Positions 22,417 to 30,900 of a DNA stretch of 64,000 bases are shown here, one piece after another. Every line of letters begins with the position of its first letter. Within the stretch, counting starts at the first letter, position 1. Under the pieces are notes generated by a model. The model did not search any database and was not told the DNA's origin. It saw only the letters and a program-made list of their open reading frames with translations. Source of the stretch: Lates calcarifer (taxonomy: Eukaryota; Chordata; Actinopteri; Centropomidae); NCBI RefSeq assembly GCF_001640805.2, contig NC_066856.1, positions 19,473,712 through 19,537,711 of the forward strand. The letters run 5' to 3'. The translations under genes were made by a program, and so were the position numbers.

Positions 22417-24175
22417 GGGTCAGACTCAAACCTGACTCATGTATGATCAGTGTTTGGAGTGTGAGGGGCTCAGGTGTGTTCTTCAGGTGTGTGCTCAGGT
22501 AAGAGAGTCAGGTTGGGTTCATGTGTGTGTGAGTGTGAGTGTGTGCAGGTGGGAGTGTGTTAATAATAAAATATTTCAAAAACGTTGCCTGTGTGTGTTT
22601 TATTTACTCACTGACCAGATGCACCCCGACTCTGTGTGTGTGTGTGTGTGTGATTTATAACTAATGTGTGTATTAACTCATCACAGTGATATCCACTCTG
22701 ATGTGTATGTGTGCGCTGGTTTTGCTGCTCAACAGGCCAAGTACCACGAGGACTTTGAGCGGGCGCGCGGCCGAGGCTGTACGCCGGGACTGGACGATCC
22801 CAGCATGGAGCGCTACCAGCGAGCCAATCAGATGATGGGAGAGGCGGGCTACAGCAAAGGCATCCACTCCCAGGGGATGGAGATGGACAGACGACCAGGA
22901 GGGATCATTGTAGGTCAGTGACGTGACAAACACACCAAACTCTGCTCATGATCCTCGCTGCAGAGGAGGAGACCGCTTCTTCACATCTGCTTTGTTTTGT
23001 CCCTGATGTGTAGGTTTTACTCTGAACTCCACACTCCAGCTTCATTTCATTTGTTTTATTCATCGACGTGAACACCAGACATGCTGGGTTATTATTACAG
23101 ACAGAGTCAGTGTTTTTCCAAATACGTTTTCCTTCCTTTCTGAAGACCTGAAGGTGTGGAGGACAGACCCAGGCTCCATATTTGACTTTGACCCTCTGGA
23201 GGACAACATCCAGTCCAAGAGCCTCCGCAGGATGTCTGGTAGTTCACCTGACTCCCCTCTGTCTATGACTTTGCTTTAAACTGTTTCTTTTTAGCTCAGA
23301 TTTCTAAATCTCCTCCTCTCCTGACTCTCTCTCTGTTTACTGTTGTTATTTCCACCCGGTGCTGCCCCCTGGTGGTGGCTGTGGTCCATTAGAGCGGGCT
23401 GACAGCAGACTGAGCGGGCAGCACTCCCAGCAGTCTCTCACCCACAGCCAGGCTCAGTCTGTTAGCTCGCTGACCTCTGACCTCTGGGACCGCAGCAGCG
23501 CTGAAACTCCTGGTACATTAAATGAGACAGCAGGCTGAAGGCCTGGACGGACTCTTTGTCCTGTTTCTAATCCACAGATAAAACTGACTCACTCACAGCT
23601 TCCTTGCAGGTTTGTGTGTGAAGAGCACTGTGTGTTTAACAGCTTCAATCACATCATTCTCATCCGTTCACAGTGTGGTCAGAGGAGGCTCAGGTTCAAA
23701 CTACTGTGTGAGACGCAGCAAAGCTGACTGCCTCTCTCTGTCTGTCTGTCTGTCTGTCTGTCTGTCCCAGCTCCCGTCCTTCCAGGAGCGTACCATCAGG
23801 GCGTCCAGATGCAGCATCAGCAGCAGTATCACGGTTACATGCACCAAACCAGCATGTCATCTGTCAGATCCGTCACCTCCCCGCCACACTCAGCCACCAT
23901 GGTACGTGGTATTATTATAGAGTCATATCCCATCACTGTTACACCCTGGTTACTTGTTTACTGCTGCGTTCAGGTGATTATTGATCTGTCGTTTGCAGCG
24001 TGTTTACCGGGCGCTGTACGACTACGCAGCTCAGGACCACGACGAGGTCTCGTTCAGGGACGGCGACGTCATCATCAACGCTCAGCCCATCGACGAGGGC
24101 TGGATGTACGGCACCGTGCAGAGAACCGGCAAGTCCGGCATGCTGCCGGCAAACTACGTGGAGTGCTGCAACTAA
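633..24175 (+). CDS. neb: nebulin, 3' portion (67 exons: 62 single-module exons, linker, SH3)
   Basis: Nebulin is the giant skeletal-muscle thin-filament protein. Its modules each contact an actin subunit through an SDxxYK-like motif, and its C-terminus sits in the Z-disc. Here 62 consecutive exons each encode one module with YK near the start and S[EDQN] at the end, so every exon junction cuts the SDxxYK motif. Exons 47-63 match the order of divergent C-terminal modules known from vertebrate nebulin (for example the [16 protein letters not shown] type). The linker contains VEMDRRPG-like and [10 protein letters not shown] sequences, and the last exon is an SH3 domain. Nebulette is unlikely because far more modules are present. 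The 5' part lies outside the window. Three exons carry +1 frameshifts, so the span is not cleanly translatable as assembled. The super-repeat motif WLKGIGW is absent, as expected so close to the C-terminus. Confidence 0.93.
2009..4222 (+). CDS. neb: neb modules 7-12 (six-module block)
   Basis: Exons at 2009-2119, 2222-2333 (112 bp, frameshifted), 2552-2662, 2801-2911, 3929-4039 and 4112-4222. Module 7 is the [13 protein letters not shown] type that marks the start of each super-unit. Modules 9 and 10 are exact nucleotide duplicates of modules 16 and 17. Module 12 matches module 19 over most of its length. The intron 2912-3928 is about 1 kb and I see nothing recognisable in it. Confidence 0.85.
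2222..2333 (+). CDS. neb: neb module 8, exon with +1 frameshift
   Basis: The exon reads [20 protein letters not shown], then one extra G near 2282-2284 shifts the frame and brings a TAA. Removing the extra base restores [17 protein letters not shown] and a 111-bp exon. The break lies at a CTCTTCTCCCAG|GAG sequence that itself looks like a 3' splice site. Use of that site would give an in-frame 51-bp exon at 2283-2333. Possible explanations are a sequencing or assembly error, a dead exon, or a shifted acceptor. Confidence 0.7.
4223..5068. other. neb: neb intron 12, no recognisable feature
   Basis: This intron of about 850 bp has no nebulin module, no RNA gene and no clear repeat that I could see. 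It ends in a T-rich tract and AACAG before module 13. Confidence 0.5.
5069..6746 (+). CDS. neb: neb modules 13-19 (seven-module block)
   Basis: Exons at 5069-5179, 5283-5390, 5505-5615, 5702-5812, 6080-6190, 6413-6523 and 6636-6746. Module 13 is the SLSQS type. Module 14 is one codon short (36) in the GKK stretch. Modules 16 and 17 are identical at the DNA level to modules 9 and 10. Module 19 equals module 12 from the AGCGGG stretch onward. This is the clearest full seven-module unit. Confidence 0.87.
6747..7408. other. neb: neb intron 19, no recognisable feature
   Basis: About 660 bp without a module-like reading frame. The acceptor has a strong CTT-rich tract ending in TTTCAG at 7403-7408. 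Confidence 0.5.
7409..8923 (+). CDS. neb: neb modules 20-25 (six-module block)
   Basis: Exons at 7409-7519, 7735-7845, 8082-8189 (36 codons), 8408-8518, 8607-8717 and 8813-8923. Aligned to the preceding block, the [13 protein letters not shown] module (positions 10 and 17) is missing. The intron between 8518 and 8607 is only 88 bp, so no exon is hidden there. Module 25 has an atypical start ([18 protein letters not shown]) and ends in CAA before GTAAGA. Confidence 0.87.
9149..11878 (+). CDS. neb: neb modules 26-32 (seven-module block)
   Basis: Exons at 9149-9259, 9352-9463 (frameshifted), 9831-9941, 10414-10524, 10621-10728, 11362-11469 and 11768-11878. Module 30 starts the [10 protein letters not shown] class (36 codons), which recurs seven and fourteen exons later. 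Module 29 is followed by the less usual donor GTTCAG. Introns 9942-10413 and 10729-11361 hold no other exon; the former contains a GGA repeat. Confidence 0.86.
9352..9463 (+). CDS. neb: neb module 27, exon with +1 frameshift
   Basis: After ATGAAG there is one extra G, so the exon reads ATG AAG GTA TAA. Without it the exon is a normal 37-codon module ([14 protein letters not shown]..., ending QASQIQSQ). Both flanking splice sites (TTTTCAG and GTCACA) are present. The single-base gain in a G run resembles that in modules 8 and 52. Confidence 0.7.
10192..10222. repeat. (GGA)n microsatellite in neb intron 28
   Basis: About ten consecutive GAG/GGA units, seen directly in the sequence, between modules 28 and 29. 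Confidence 0.9.
11992..13967 (+). CDS. neb: neb modules 33-39 (seven-module block)
   Basis: Exons at 11992-12102, 12192-12302, 12370-12480, 12559-12669, 12780-12887, 13390-13500 and 13857-13967. Module 33 is a diverged member of the SLSQS class ([16 protein letters not shown]). Module 37 is the [10 protein letters not shown] class. Module 39 has an extra alanine-rich variation ([11 protein letters not shown]). Intron 12888-13389 contains a CCCT-rich stretch near 13200-13235; intron 13501-13856 is featureless. Confidence 0.87.
14061..15815 (+). CDS. neb: neb modules 40-46 (seven-module block)
   Basis: Exons at 14061-14171, 14297-14407, 14711-14818 (36 codons), 14901-15011, 15103-15210 ([10 protein letters not shown] class), 15344-15454 and 15705-15815. 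Module 46 ([14 protein letters not shown], ending TKTQSD) closes the LPET-type array. The next exon is of a different class and follows a 1.4-kb intron, so this is a natural boundary between two nebulin regions. Confidence 0.87.
15816..17245. other. neb: large neb intron 46 with CA repeat
   Basis: A 1.43-kb intron separates the uniform module array from the Z-disc-proximal modules. It contains a (CA)n tract at 16254-16302 and ends in a CTGTCTCTGTCTC pyrimidine repeat with acceptor TGTAG. No exon was recognised within it. Confidence 0.6.
16254..16302. repeat. (CA)n microsatellite
   Basis: About 24 uninterrupted CA units inside neb intron 46. Confidence 0.95.
17246..19751 (+). CDS. neb: neb modules 47-52 (divergent C-terminal modules)
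   Basis: Exons at 17246-17356, 17441-17542, 17814-17918, 18047-18160, 19463-19567 and 19646-19751. Lengths vary (34-38 codons) and the LPET core is replaced by varied sequence, as in nebulin approaching the Z-disc. Each keeps an aromatic residue plus basic residue near the start (FYK, SYR, AYK, KYK, KYK, EYK). Module 52 has one extra C and is frameshifted. The 1.3-kb intron 18161-19462 has GT and CA tracts (18672-18696, 18825-18850) and no recognised exon. Confidence 0.85.
17547..17577. repeat. (GT)n directly after neb exon 48 donor
   Basis: The donor GTGAGT runs straight into about 15 GT units. Confidence 0.9.
17922..17968. repeat. (AC)n directly after neb exon 49 donor
   Basis: Donor GTAACA continues into about 23 AC units. 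Confidence 0.93.
19646..19751 (+). CDS. neb: neb module 52, exon with +1 frameshift
   Basis: The exon starts [12 protein letters not shown]. An extra C in the GGCCCAC stretch (about 19679-19683) then shifts the frame and soon gives TGA. Without it the exon is 105 bp and continues [18 protein letters not shown] and then VLHSQ, a normal module. Donor GTTACA is weak. The G/C-run insertion is of the same kind as in modules 8 and 27. Confidence 0.72.
19839..20937 (+). CDS. neb: neb modules 53-57
   Basis: Exons at 19839-19946, 20070-20180, 20268-20384 (39 codons), 20463-20573 and 20833-20937. These align in order with known vertebrate C-terminal modules: KYxExYEKxKG...[10 protein letters not shown], then [RK]EY[RK]xD[YL]Ex...KGKx, and the [16 protein letters not shown] module. 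That makes the neb assignment secure. Exon 54 is preceded by a long CT tract (20014-20068) acting as polypyrimidine tract and followed by an AC tract. Confidence 0.92.
20014..20068. repeat. (CT)n tract forming the acceptor of neb exon 54
   Basis: A nearly pure CT run ends in CTCAG at 20065-20069, immediately before the coding sequence AGGGAGTAT. Confidence 0.85.
20184..20213. repeat. (AC)n directly after neb exon 54 donor
   Basis: Donor GTAACA continues into about 14 AC units. Confidence 0.9.
20579..20609. repeat. (GT)n just after neb exon 56 donor
   Basis: Donor GTCACT is followed at once by about 15 GT units. Confidence 0.9.
21021..22278 (+). CDS. neb: neb modules 58-62 (ER[VR]xxNQ.xIS class)
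   Basis: Exons at 21021-21125, 21211-21315, 21404-21496 (31 codons), 21996-22088 (31 codons) and 22174-22278. Modules 58, 60 and 61 share a TPE[ML]ERV...NQ.xISS ending. This matches the short-module class that, from general knowledge of mammalian NEB, is alternatively spliced near the Z-disc. Only about five such exons are visible here. Exon 61 ends at TCG|GCAAGA, an apparent GC donor. Confidence 0.9.
21554..21620. repeat. GGACTGAGGA-type minisatellite in neb intron 60
   Basis: Five to six imperfect copies of a 10-11 bp unit (ACTGAGGAGG or ACTGAGGGGG). Confidence 0.85.
21754..21903. repeat. paired (CA)n and (GT)n tracts in neb intron 60
   Basis: A CA run at 21754-21778 and a GT run at 21879-21903 lie about 100 bp apart. 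They are mutually complementary and could pair in the transcript. Confidence 0.8.
22094..22115. repeat. (AC)n after the GC donor of neb exon 61
   Basis: About ten AC units begin five bases downstream of the exon end. Confidence 0.85.
22279..22735. other. neb: neb intron 62 with GT tracts
   Basis: GT-rich intron (runs at 22385-22414 and near 22630-22651). No module seen. Ends in AACAG before exon 63. Confidence 0.6.
22736..22913 (+). CDS. neb: neb exon 63: last module plus start of C-terminal linker
   Basis: The exon (178 bp) encodes a final module, [20 protein letters not shown], followed by a degenerate second one and the conserved [12 protein letters not shown] stretch. It ends in phase 1 before GTCAGT. 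The change from phase 0 marks the end of the skippable module exons. This matches the C-terminal order of vertebrate nebulin. Confidence 0.9.
23146..23901 (+). CDS. neb: neb exons 64-66: C-terminal linker
   Basis: Exons at 23146-23238, 23393-23512 and 23771-23901 join in phases 1, 1 and 0. The first encodes [20 protein letters not shown], a stretch highly conserved in nebulin-family proteins. The second is Ser/Gln-rich ([15 protein letters not shown]). The third is Gln/His/Ser-rich ([10 protein letters not shown]...[12 protein letters not shown]). The linker is probably disordered and phosphorylatable; that is inferred from composition. A TCTG tetranucleotide run (23737-23766) forms the acceptor tract of exon 66. 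Confidence 0.9.
23362..23375 (-). promoter_or_regulatory. CTCF-like motif in neb intron 64
   Basis: CTGCCCCCTGGTGG is the reverse complement of the usual vertebrate CTCF core (CCACCAGGGGGCAG). It lies about 18 bp upstream of exon 65. Sequence match only. Confidence 0.4.
23999..24175 (+). CDS. neb: neb exon 67: C-terminal SH3 domain and stop
   Basis: The exon encodes [19 protein letters not shown], then [20 protein letters not shown] and [11 protein letters not shown], ending with TAA at 24173-24175. The ALYDY, W (of GWM) and P..Y (of LPANY) residues of the SH3 ligand groove are all present. In nebulin this SH3 is anchored in the Z-disc, where it binds proline-rich partners. It is the most conserved part of the gene in this window and fixes both identity and strand. 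Confidence 0.97.
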   Translation, partial: RVYRALYDYAAQDHDEVSFRDGDVIINAQPIDEGWMYGTVQRTGKSGMLPANYVECCN

Positions 24176-25600
24176 AGGACGGAGGGAGGAGAGGAGAGAG
24201 GGAGTGGAGATGGAGGTCAGGCAGGGGTGAAAGTTAGAGGAAAAAAATCAAAAATCAGACGTCACTGATGTTCTCTGCATTTCAAGGTTATTTGGCTGTT
24301 TGGTGTTTGTTTCTTCTTCCTGTGGAAAACTCACATACAAAGTGACGTCACGTCCAGATGTTTTCAGCAGCTGTTTGAGAGGAGAGAATCACTCTGAACA
24401 GTCAGTATCAACAGATAAAAGACCAGGATGCAGCAACAAGACAAGGTCTCTAACTTGTTACTGAAAGGCATTTTGGGAAACGTAGTCCATCACCAACTAA
24501 AGGAGAAGTTGTGTAAATAGATTGACTCAGATATTCTTCAGCACAGAATAACTGCTGGAATACACTGAACATCACAGGCTGATATCAGGTCACAGAAGGT
24601 GTGAGGGAGGAGGAGGAAGGAAGCAGGTGGAGGAATAAATCTAGCATGCTGTCCATAAGTTATGTCACATTTTAGGGAATGACAGAGGAGGGATGCATGA
24701 AGAAAGGAGGAAGGAACGATTAGAAACATCTGTCACTTCACTGTAGAGGAGGCAAGAAAAGACAGGAGCGTAGACTTCCTCTAAATCCTTCAGTATTAGA
24801 ACCAGAGGAAGGAAGGAGGGAGGTTTATCCACTGGTTCACATTCAAACTGAATATGAATAAAATCAAAGATAAAGTTCAAACAGGTGGAAGTTCAGTCTG
24901 ATTATCAGGCTGGGAAGTTTACAAGAACAAGTTTAGTGATGTTTAATGTTTTCTTCTTGTTAACTGAAAATGAACAGATCAGAACCTAACTACACACACC
25001 AGAGCACCAAATGTGGATTCATCCGCTGCTGAAAATAGTCCCTAACAAATGCAGGAAATCACTGAGCTTTTATTTCAAAATAAAAATAGATGTCTGTGAA
25101 GATTTGAGCCTCAGTAGCAGCAGATCTGGGTTGTTGGTTTTTGTTGACAGAAGGAAACTACAGAATATCACCAGACTTATTCTTTAAGAAAAGGAGCAGA
25201 GGAAAGAAACAAGGAAGGAAAAAAGTTTAGATCTGACGTCTGTCTTTAAGAGATGAGTGAGGAACGAGGGATGAACTCGAAGCGATGTCACCAAAGGAAG
25301 GAGGGAGGACAGAGGGACGAGTGGAGGAATTAAAGACAGTAACAGGTTTAAAGATCTCTGGAGCTGAATGATTTATTTATGTGTAGTTTAGTTCTGACTT
25401 GTGATTTAGTCCTCTCCAGAAAGAGACCGATCACAGGGCACAGCTTCAGTTTAAACAGCAGCACTAACCTCGGTGTTTGTAAAGGAATTAACTAACACAC
25501 TGTGTCTTTCTGTTTCTCCTATCAAATCATTTCTTTTTCTTCTTATTATTATTGTTATTTTAACTCTAAATAAAGGTTTTCACATCGTGTGCTGTCCAGG
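24176..25600 (+). other. neb: probable neb 3' UTR
   Basis: No coding potential. The first good AATAAA followed by a GT-rich stretch is at 25569-25574. Alternative AATAAA sites lie at about 24858 and 25791. The 3' end is inferred, not proven. Confidence 0.5.
25569..25574 (+). terminator. neb: candidate neb polyadenylation signal
   Basis: AATAAA followed within 15-30 bases by TTTTCACATCGTGTGCTGT, a plausible GU-rich downstream element. Confidence 0.45.
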
Positions 25601-26164
25601 TAACTGCAGCGTCGCCTCCACACACACAGTAACAGTTAATGTGGACTGAAACCTGAACAGACTGTTTGATTCACGGCTCCTGTCTGTGCTTTGAAAGCTG
25701 TCGTTCACTCTCTGACCTGTGTGTATCCAGTACGTCGTGTTGTTAGAGTTGGTCGTCTCGCTGTGTGGATCGCATCCCGGTCACGTTCTGAATAAAAACT
25801 TCACTCGGCCACGAGCTGTCGATTCCAGCTGGAGAGCATTTTGCATTTTGTGTGTATGATTTCATAAATAGATGCAGCAGAATATAATTTACTGAGTATT
25901 GGTATGTTAACTGTGTTGGTTTGGGAAGAGGCTTGGTGTTATTTTCTACATTCTCTTGCATTGAGGAGTTTTGGCTGATTTAGTCTGTATGTCATCACAG
26001 ATTATACTGAGTTTATTTACATTTTATTTCAGATTCTATATCACTCACTCTCAGTTCTGTTCTTTTGCCACATGGTTATTGCAGTGTGTTACATATGGGA
26101 GAAATAAAAACCAATGAAACAGAAACATGGTTCTTCTTCAGAGCGATGCTCGTGTTTGAACTGT
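25601..26164. other. space after neb, no gene seen
   Basis: AT-rich sequence with another AATAAA at 25791. I see no exon-like frame or RNA gene. Confidence 0.45.
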
Positions 26165-26385
26165 CTGCACTGTGGCCTCACAGCGAGAAGGTTCTGGGTC
26201 AGAACCCGGTTCCACCTGAGCCTCTCTGTGTGGAGTCTGTTTGTTCTCCCTCCTCCAGAGACACACAGGTGAACTGACTGAGCTGTGTGTGTGAGTGGTT
26301 GTTTGTCTCTGCGTGTCTCTGTCTGTGATAGACTGGTGATGAACCCGCCCCTCAAAGGCAGCAGGGATCACCTGACCCCCCACCT
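26165..26385 (+). repeat. decayed dispersed fish repeat (GTGGCCTCACAGCxAGAAGG family)
   Basis: GCACTGTGGCCTCACAGCGA, the GGTTCTGGGTCAGAACCC stretch, TCTGTGTGGAGTCTG and TGATAGACTGGTGA follow the order of a widespread teleost interspersed repeat that I recognise. The middle is deleted. A short (CTCCAC)n tract follows at 26381-26403. Confidence 0.55.
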
Positions 26386-26839
26386 CCACCTCCACCTCCA
26401 CCCTGAGACCGTTGAAGGAGAAGCAGTGCTTTCAATCAAGTATTTTCACTTTTGATACTGGGACCATTAAAGTTTTATTGCTGGTATCTGTTGGGAACAT
26501 GATTCCAGTAAAGTATTAATCACTGAGGACGGAGATCAGACTCCAGCTCTTAGTTGTAGTTTTTGATTTGTATTCATCTCTACAGGTGTTTAAGGGAGGC
26601 GGTGTCCTGTGGAGGAATGATTCCCAAAATGATCAGATTCACTGTTAAATATGAACTTTACTGACATTTGATCTGTTTTATACCTTTATTAAATCCAGCA
26701 GTGGATTTATGATTAAACCTTTATCTGTGTTATCAAACCATAGAGTTACTCATTAACTAATCAAAATGAACGCCTGAACCGGAGATCAAGGTTCACGATA
26801 ACAGGGAGGGAGCAGGGAAACATTCACCTCAAAGTGTTC

Positions 26840-26894
26840 AGACTCCATTTTAACTGCTCAGAGCAGAAGGAGAGAAACTGAAGGCTGAGTCAGG
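26840..26894 (+). other. candidate 5' noncoding exon of NLR1
   Basis: A TTCAGACTCCATTTTAACTG to CTGAGTCAGG segment ends at a consensus donor GTGAGT. The same segment precedes NLR2, NLR3 and NLR4. The left boundary is not defined by the sequence. Confidence 0.4.
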
Positions 26895-27498
26895 GTGAGT
26901 GTTAATACAACATTATTATTATTTTACTGTCAAAGTCTCTGAGTCAGTTTCTCCCTGTGGACTGTAGAGAGAAGAATGAACTCATCATCAGTTTGATTCA
27001 GAGTCCTGACTGGTCTGATAATACTCAGTGTTTTTAATGTGACTGGTTTAAAGAAAACAAACAGCTACTGACCAGGTGGAGCTTCATTAGACAACATCGC
27101 AACTTCAAGGTCATAGTTGTTGATTTGTATTCAGCTCTACAGGAGTTTAAGAGACTGTGAACGATGAGGATCACTGATAAATATTAACTTTACTGATGTT
27201 TTCACTGTTGGATGATGTTTATACCTTTGTTTAATGCAGCAGAAGATTTTGAAGATGAAACACGACTGTAAGGAAAAATAGTTTTATTTAAGTGGAACAA
27301 AACCAAACGAATTTTATGTTAATATATCATAAAACCTGTATCTGTGTTATCAAACCAAGAGAGTTACTCATTAACTAATCACAGTGAATACCTGAGCAGG
27401 AGATCAGAGTTGATGATAACAGGCAGGGAGCAGTGAAGTTGAAAAGGAGGAGATTAAAACTGTGAGTGTCTCAGTCAGTGTTACTGTTTCCCTCTCAG

Positions 27499-27917
27499 AC
27501 TGACTGAAGTCCAGAAGATGAGTGATTGTGTGGAGGAAGAGGAGGACAGAGCAGAGTCTCCAGGATCCAGCTGTCTGTCTATGACGAGTGACTGGTCCAA
27601 AGATGAACCTATAGACTTCAGTAATGAACCTGGACCCTCAGACACAGAGTAAGAGAACTACAAACCTGTGAACCTTCAAACTGTCGACTGTAACAGTGTT
27701 TAGTGTTGATGTCACAGTCTGTAACAGAAAATAAGTTCTTCCTGCTTCTTCTGCCCTGATTCATGTGATACGAATAAAAACATGTTTGTGTTTGCAGAGG
27801 TCAGAAACACAGACTGAGAGCAGAGTCTCCAGGATCCAGCTGTCTGTCTATGAAGAGTGACTGGTCCAAAGAACTTCCTCTAAAGTTCAGTAATGAACCT
27901 GGACCCTCAGACACAGA
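27499..27917 (+). CDS. NLR1 N-terminal exons, first copy
   Basis: Exon 27499-27648 has ATG at 27518 ([20 protein letters not shown]), then exon 27798-27917 ([20 protein letters not shown]). Both carry the short acidic, Ser/Pro-rich motif [13 protein letters not shown], which repeats in many fish NLRs. There is no known fold. Confidence 0.7.
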
Positions 27918-30900
27918 GTAAGAGACTGACTCCACTGTAAATCAGTTTAAAGTTGGTGTATGAACACGAGCCTGATGGTCACTTCCACAGTTAATCCATA
28001 GATGGATTCAGACATTTCCATCATCACCTGACTTCATATAAACACCTGTGTCTGCTCCACCTGTCAGTGAACAGAAGGACAGAAACACAGTGTCTCCATG
28101 TTGGACCTTCCACTTTAATGATTTACACTTCTCTGTCTTTAAGTTGACGTCACAGTAAAGATCAGTGTTAAAGATGCAGAGAAAGCAGCAGATACAGATT
28201 CATATTTATTCAATGAACAAACCCTGAAATATGTTGATGAAAACCAGACAGTTTAAAGAGCATGGAAACAATTAAATTAAAAATGTCTCCACAGAGAGAA
28301 GAGGAGGAGGAGGAGTGGTGTTTGTGAGGAGCAGCACCTGTCCTGCTGTTCTTTGTGTCAGGATTCACTAATCAGATTCACTGTTAAATATGAACTTTAC
28401 TGACATTTGATCTGTTTTATACCTTTATTAATCCAGCAGTGGATTTATGATCAAACCTGTATCTGTGTTATCAAACCAACAGAGTTACTCATTAACTAAT
28501 CACAGTGAATACCTGAGCAGGAGATCAGAGTTGATGATAACAGGCAGGGAGCAGTGAAGTTGAAAAGGAGGAGATTAAAACTGTGTGAGTGTCTCAGTCA
28601 GTGTTACTGTTTCCCTCTCAGACTGACTGAAGTCCAGAAGATGAGTGATTGTGTGGAGGAAGAGGAGGACAGAGCAGAGTCTCCAGGATCCAGCTGTCTG
28701 TCTATGACGAGTGACTGGTCCAAAGATGAACCTATAGACTTCAGTAATGAACCTGGACCCTCAGACACAGAGTAAGAGAACTACAAACCTGTGAACCTTC
28801 AAACTGTCGACTGTAACAGTGTTTAGTGTTGATGTCACAGTCTGTAACAGAAAATAAGTTCTTCCTGCTTCTTCTGCCCTGATTCATGTGATAAGAATAA
28901 AAACATGTTTGTGTTTGCAGAGGTCAGAAACACAGACTGAGAGCAGAGTCTCCAGGATCCAGCTGTCTGTCTATGAAGAGTGACCGGTCCAAAGATCCTC
29001 CTCCAGTCTTCAGTAATGAACCTGGACCCTCAGACACAGAGTAAGAGACTGACTCCACTGTAAACTGAACTGAAGATGATTCGGTTGTCTAGTTGTAGGT
29101 TCATTTATATATTCATTATAGGTTTATTTATTCAATGAACAAACCCTGAAATATGTTGATGAAAACCAGACAGTTTAAAGAGCATGGAAACAATTAAATT
29201 AAAAATGTCTCCACAGAGAGAAGAGGAGGAGGAGTGGTGTTTGTGAGGAGCAGCAGCTGTCCTGCTGTTCTTTGTGTCAGGACGTCCTGAAGGATCCAGT
29301 CTCTACCAGCTGTGGACACTGGTTCTGCAGACAGTGCATCACCTCATACTGGGACCAGTCTGGTTCATCAGGAGACTCCTCCTGTCCCCAGTGTGGACAA
29401 AGATCCAGACCAGGACCTGGACTGCAGACAGCCAGTCAGACCAGCACTGTACAAAGTAAGACTGGGGATACGTCCATTTCTTGTTGTTACAATACCTAAT
29501 AATTCTTGACTTACTGAATGGATATCTGTTGTCTTTGAGCAGATCGTGGTCTGCAGGAGGTTTTAGATGAATATCAGATCAGTCTGAGGAGGAGATGTGA
29601 ACGTGTGACTGAAGGAACTGATGGAACAGGAAGTAGAACCCTCCTCAACAGGATCTACACTGAGCTCTACATCACAGAGGGACAGAGTGAAGAGGTTAAT
29701 ACCCAACATGAGGTGAGGCAGCTGGAGACAGCTTCCAAGAAGAAGACCCTCCATGACGCTCCAATCAGGTGCCAGGACATCTTTAAAGCCTTACCTGACC
29801 AACAGAGACACATCAGAGTGGTTCTGACCAACGGCGTCGCTGGTGTTGGAAAAACCTTCTCAGTGCAGAAGTTGACTCTGGACTGGGCAGAGGGCTTGGA
29901 AAACCAAGATGTCAGTCTGCTGGTTCTGCTTTCGTTTAGGGAGCTGAACCTGATCAGAGATGAGCAGTACAGTCTTCTCACGCTGCTCCATGTTTTCCAT
30001 CCAACATTACAGAAGGTCACAGCAGAGAAGCTGGCTGTCTGTAAAGTTCTGTTCATCTTTGACGGCCTGGATGAAAGCAGACTTTCACTGGATTTCAACA
30101 ACAGGAAGGTTGTGTCTGACGTCACACAGAAGTCATCAGTCAACCAGCTGCTGACAAACCTCATCCAGGGGAATCTGCTTCCCTCGGCTCTGGTCTGGAT
30201 AACTTCCAGACCTGCAGCGGCCAATCAGATCCCTCCTTCATGTGTTGACAGGGTGACAGAAGTACGAGGCTTCACTGACCCACAGAAGGAGGAGTACTTC
30301 AGGAGGAGATCCAGTGATGAAGAGCTGTCCAACAGAACCATCTCACACATCAAGACCTCCAGGAGCCTCCACATCATGTGTGGAGTCCCAGTCTTCTGCT
30401 GGATCACTGCTACAGTTCTGGAGCACATGTTGACTACAGAGCAGAGAGGAGAGCTGCCCAAGACCATGACTGACCTGTTCTCACACTTCCTGCTGGTTCA
30501 GACAAAGAGGAAGAAGAACAAGTACCATGAGGGACATGAGACGAGTCCACAGGAGCTGACGGAGGCTGACAGGGAAGTTCTTCTGAAGCTGGGGAGGCTG
30601 GCGTTTGAACAACTGGAGAAAGGAAACATCATGTTCTACCAAGAAGACCTGGAGCAGTGTGGTCTTGATGTGACAGAGGCCTTGGTGTACTCAGGAGTTT
30701 GTACAGAGATCTTCAAAAGAGAGAGTGTGATCTTCCAGAAAACAGTCTACTGCTTTGTTCATCTGAGCGTTCAGGAGTTTCTGGCTGCAGTCTACATCTT
30801 CCACTGTTATGAGAAGAGGAAAAAACTGACAAAGATACTGAAGGACTTCCTGGGAGAAGATCACAGTGAACCATCCCTGGATGTCTTCCTGAGGAGAGCC

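Noticed and set aside
633..24175. Nebulette or a nebulin-related anchoring protein instead of nebulin
   Set aside because: Those proteins have far fewer modules; more than 60 modules plus the nebulin-type linker and SH3 fit only neb.
24538..24880. Small antisense frames in the neb 3' UTR
   Set aside because: Short, low-complexity, no homology and no splice signals.
29667..30224. Antisense 185-residue open frame over the NLR1 NACHT exon, repeated in the other copies
   Set aside because: It mirrors the conserved coding exon on the opposite strand; its conservation follows from the sense gene. No splice or family evidence.
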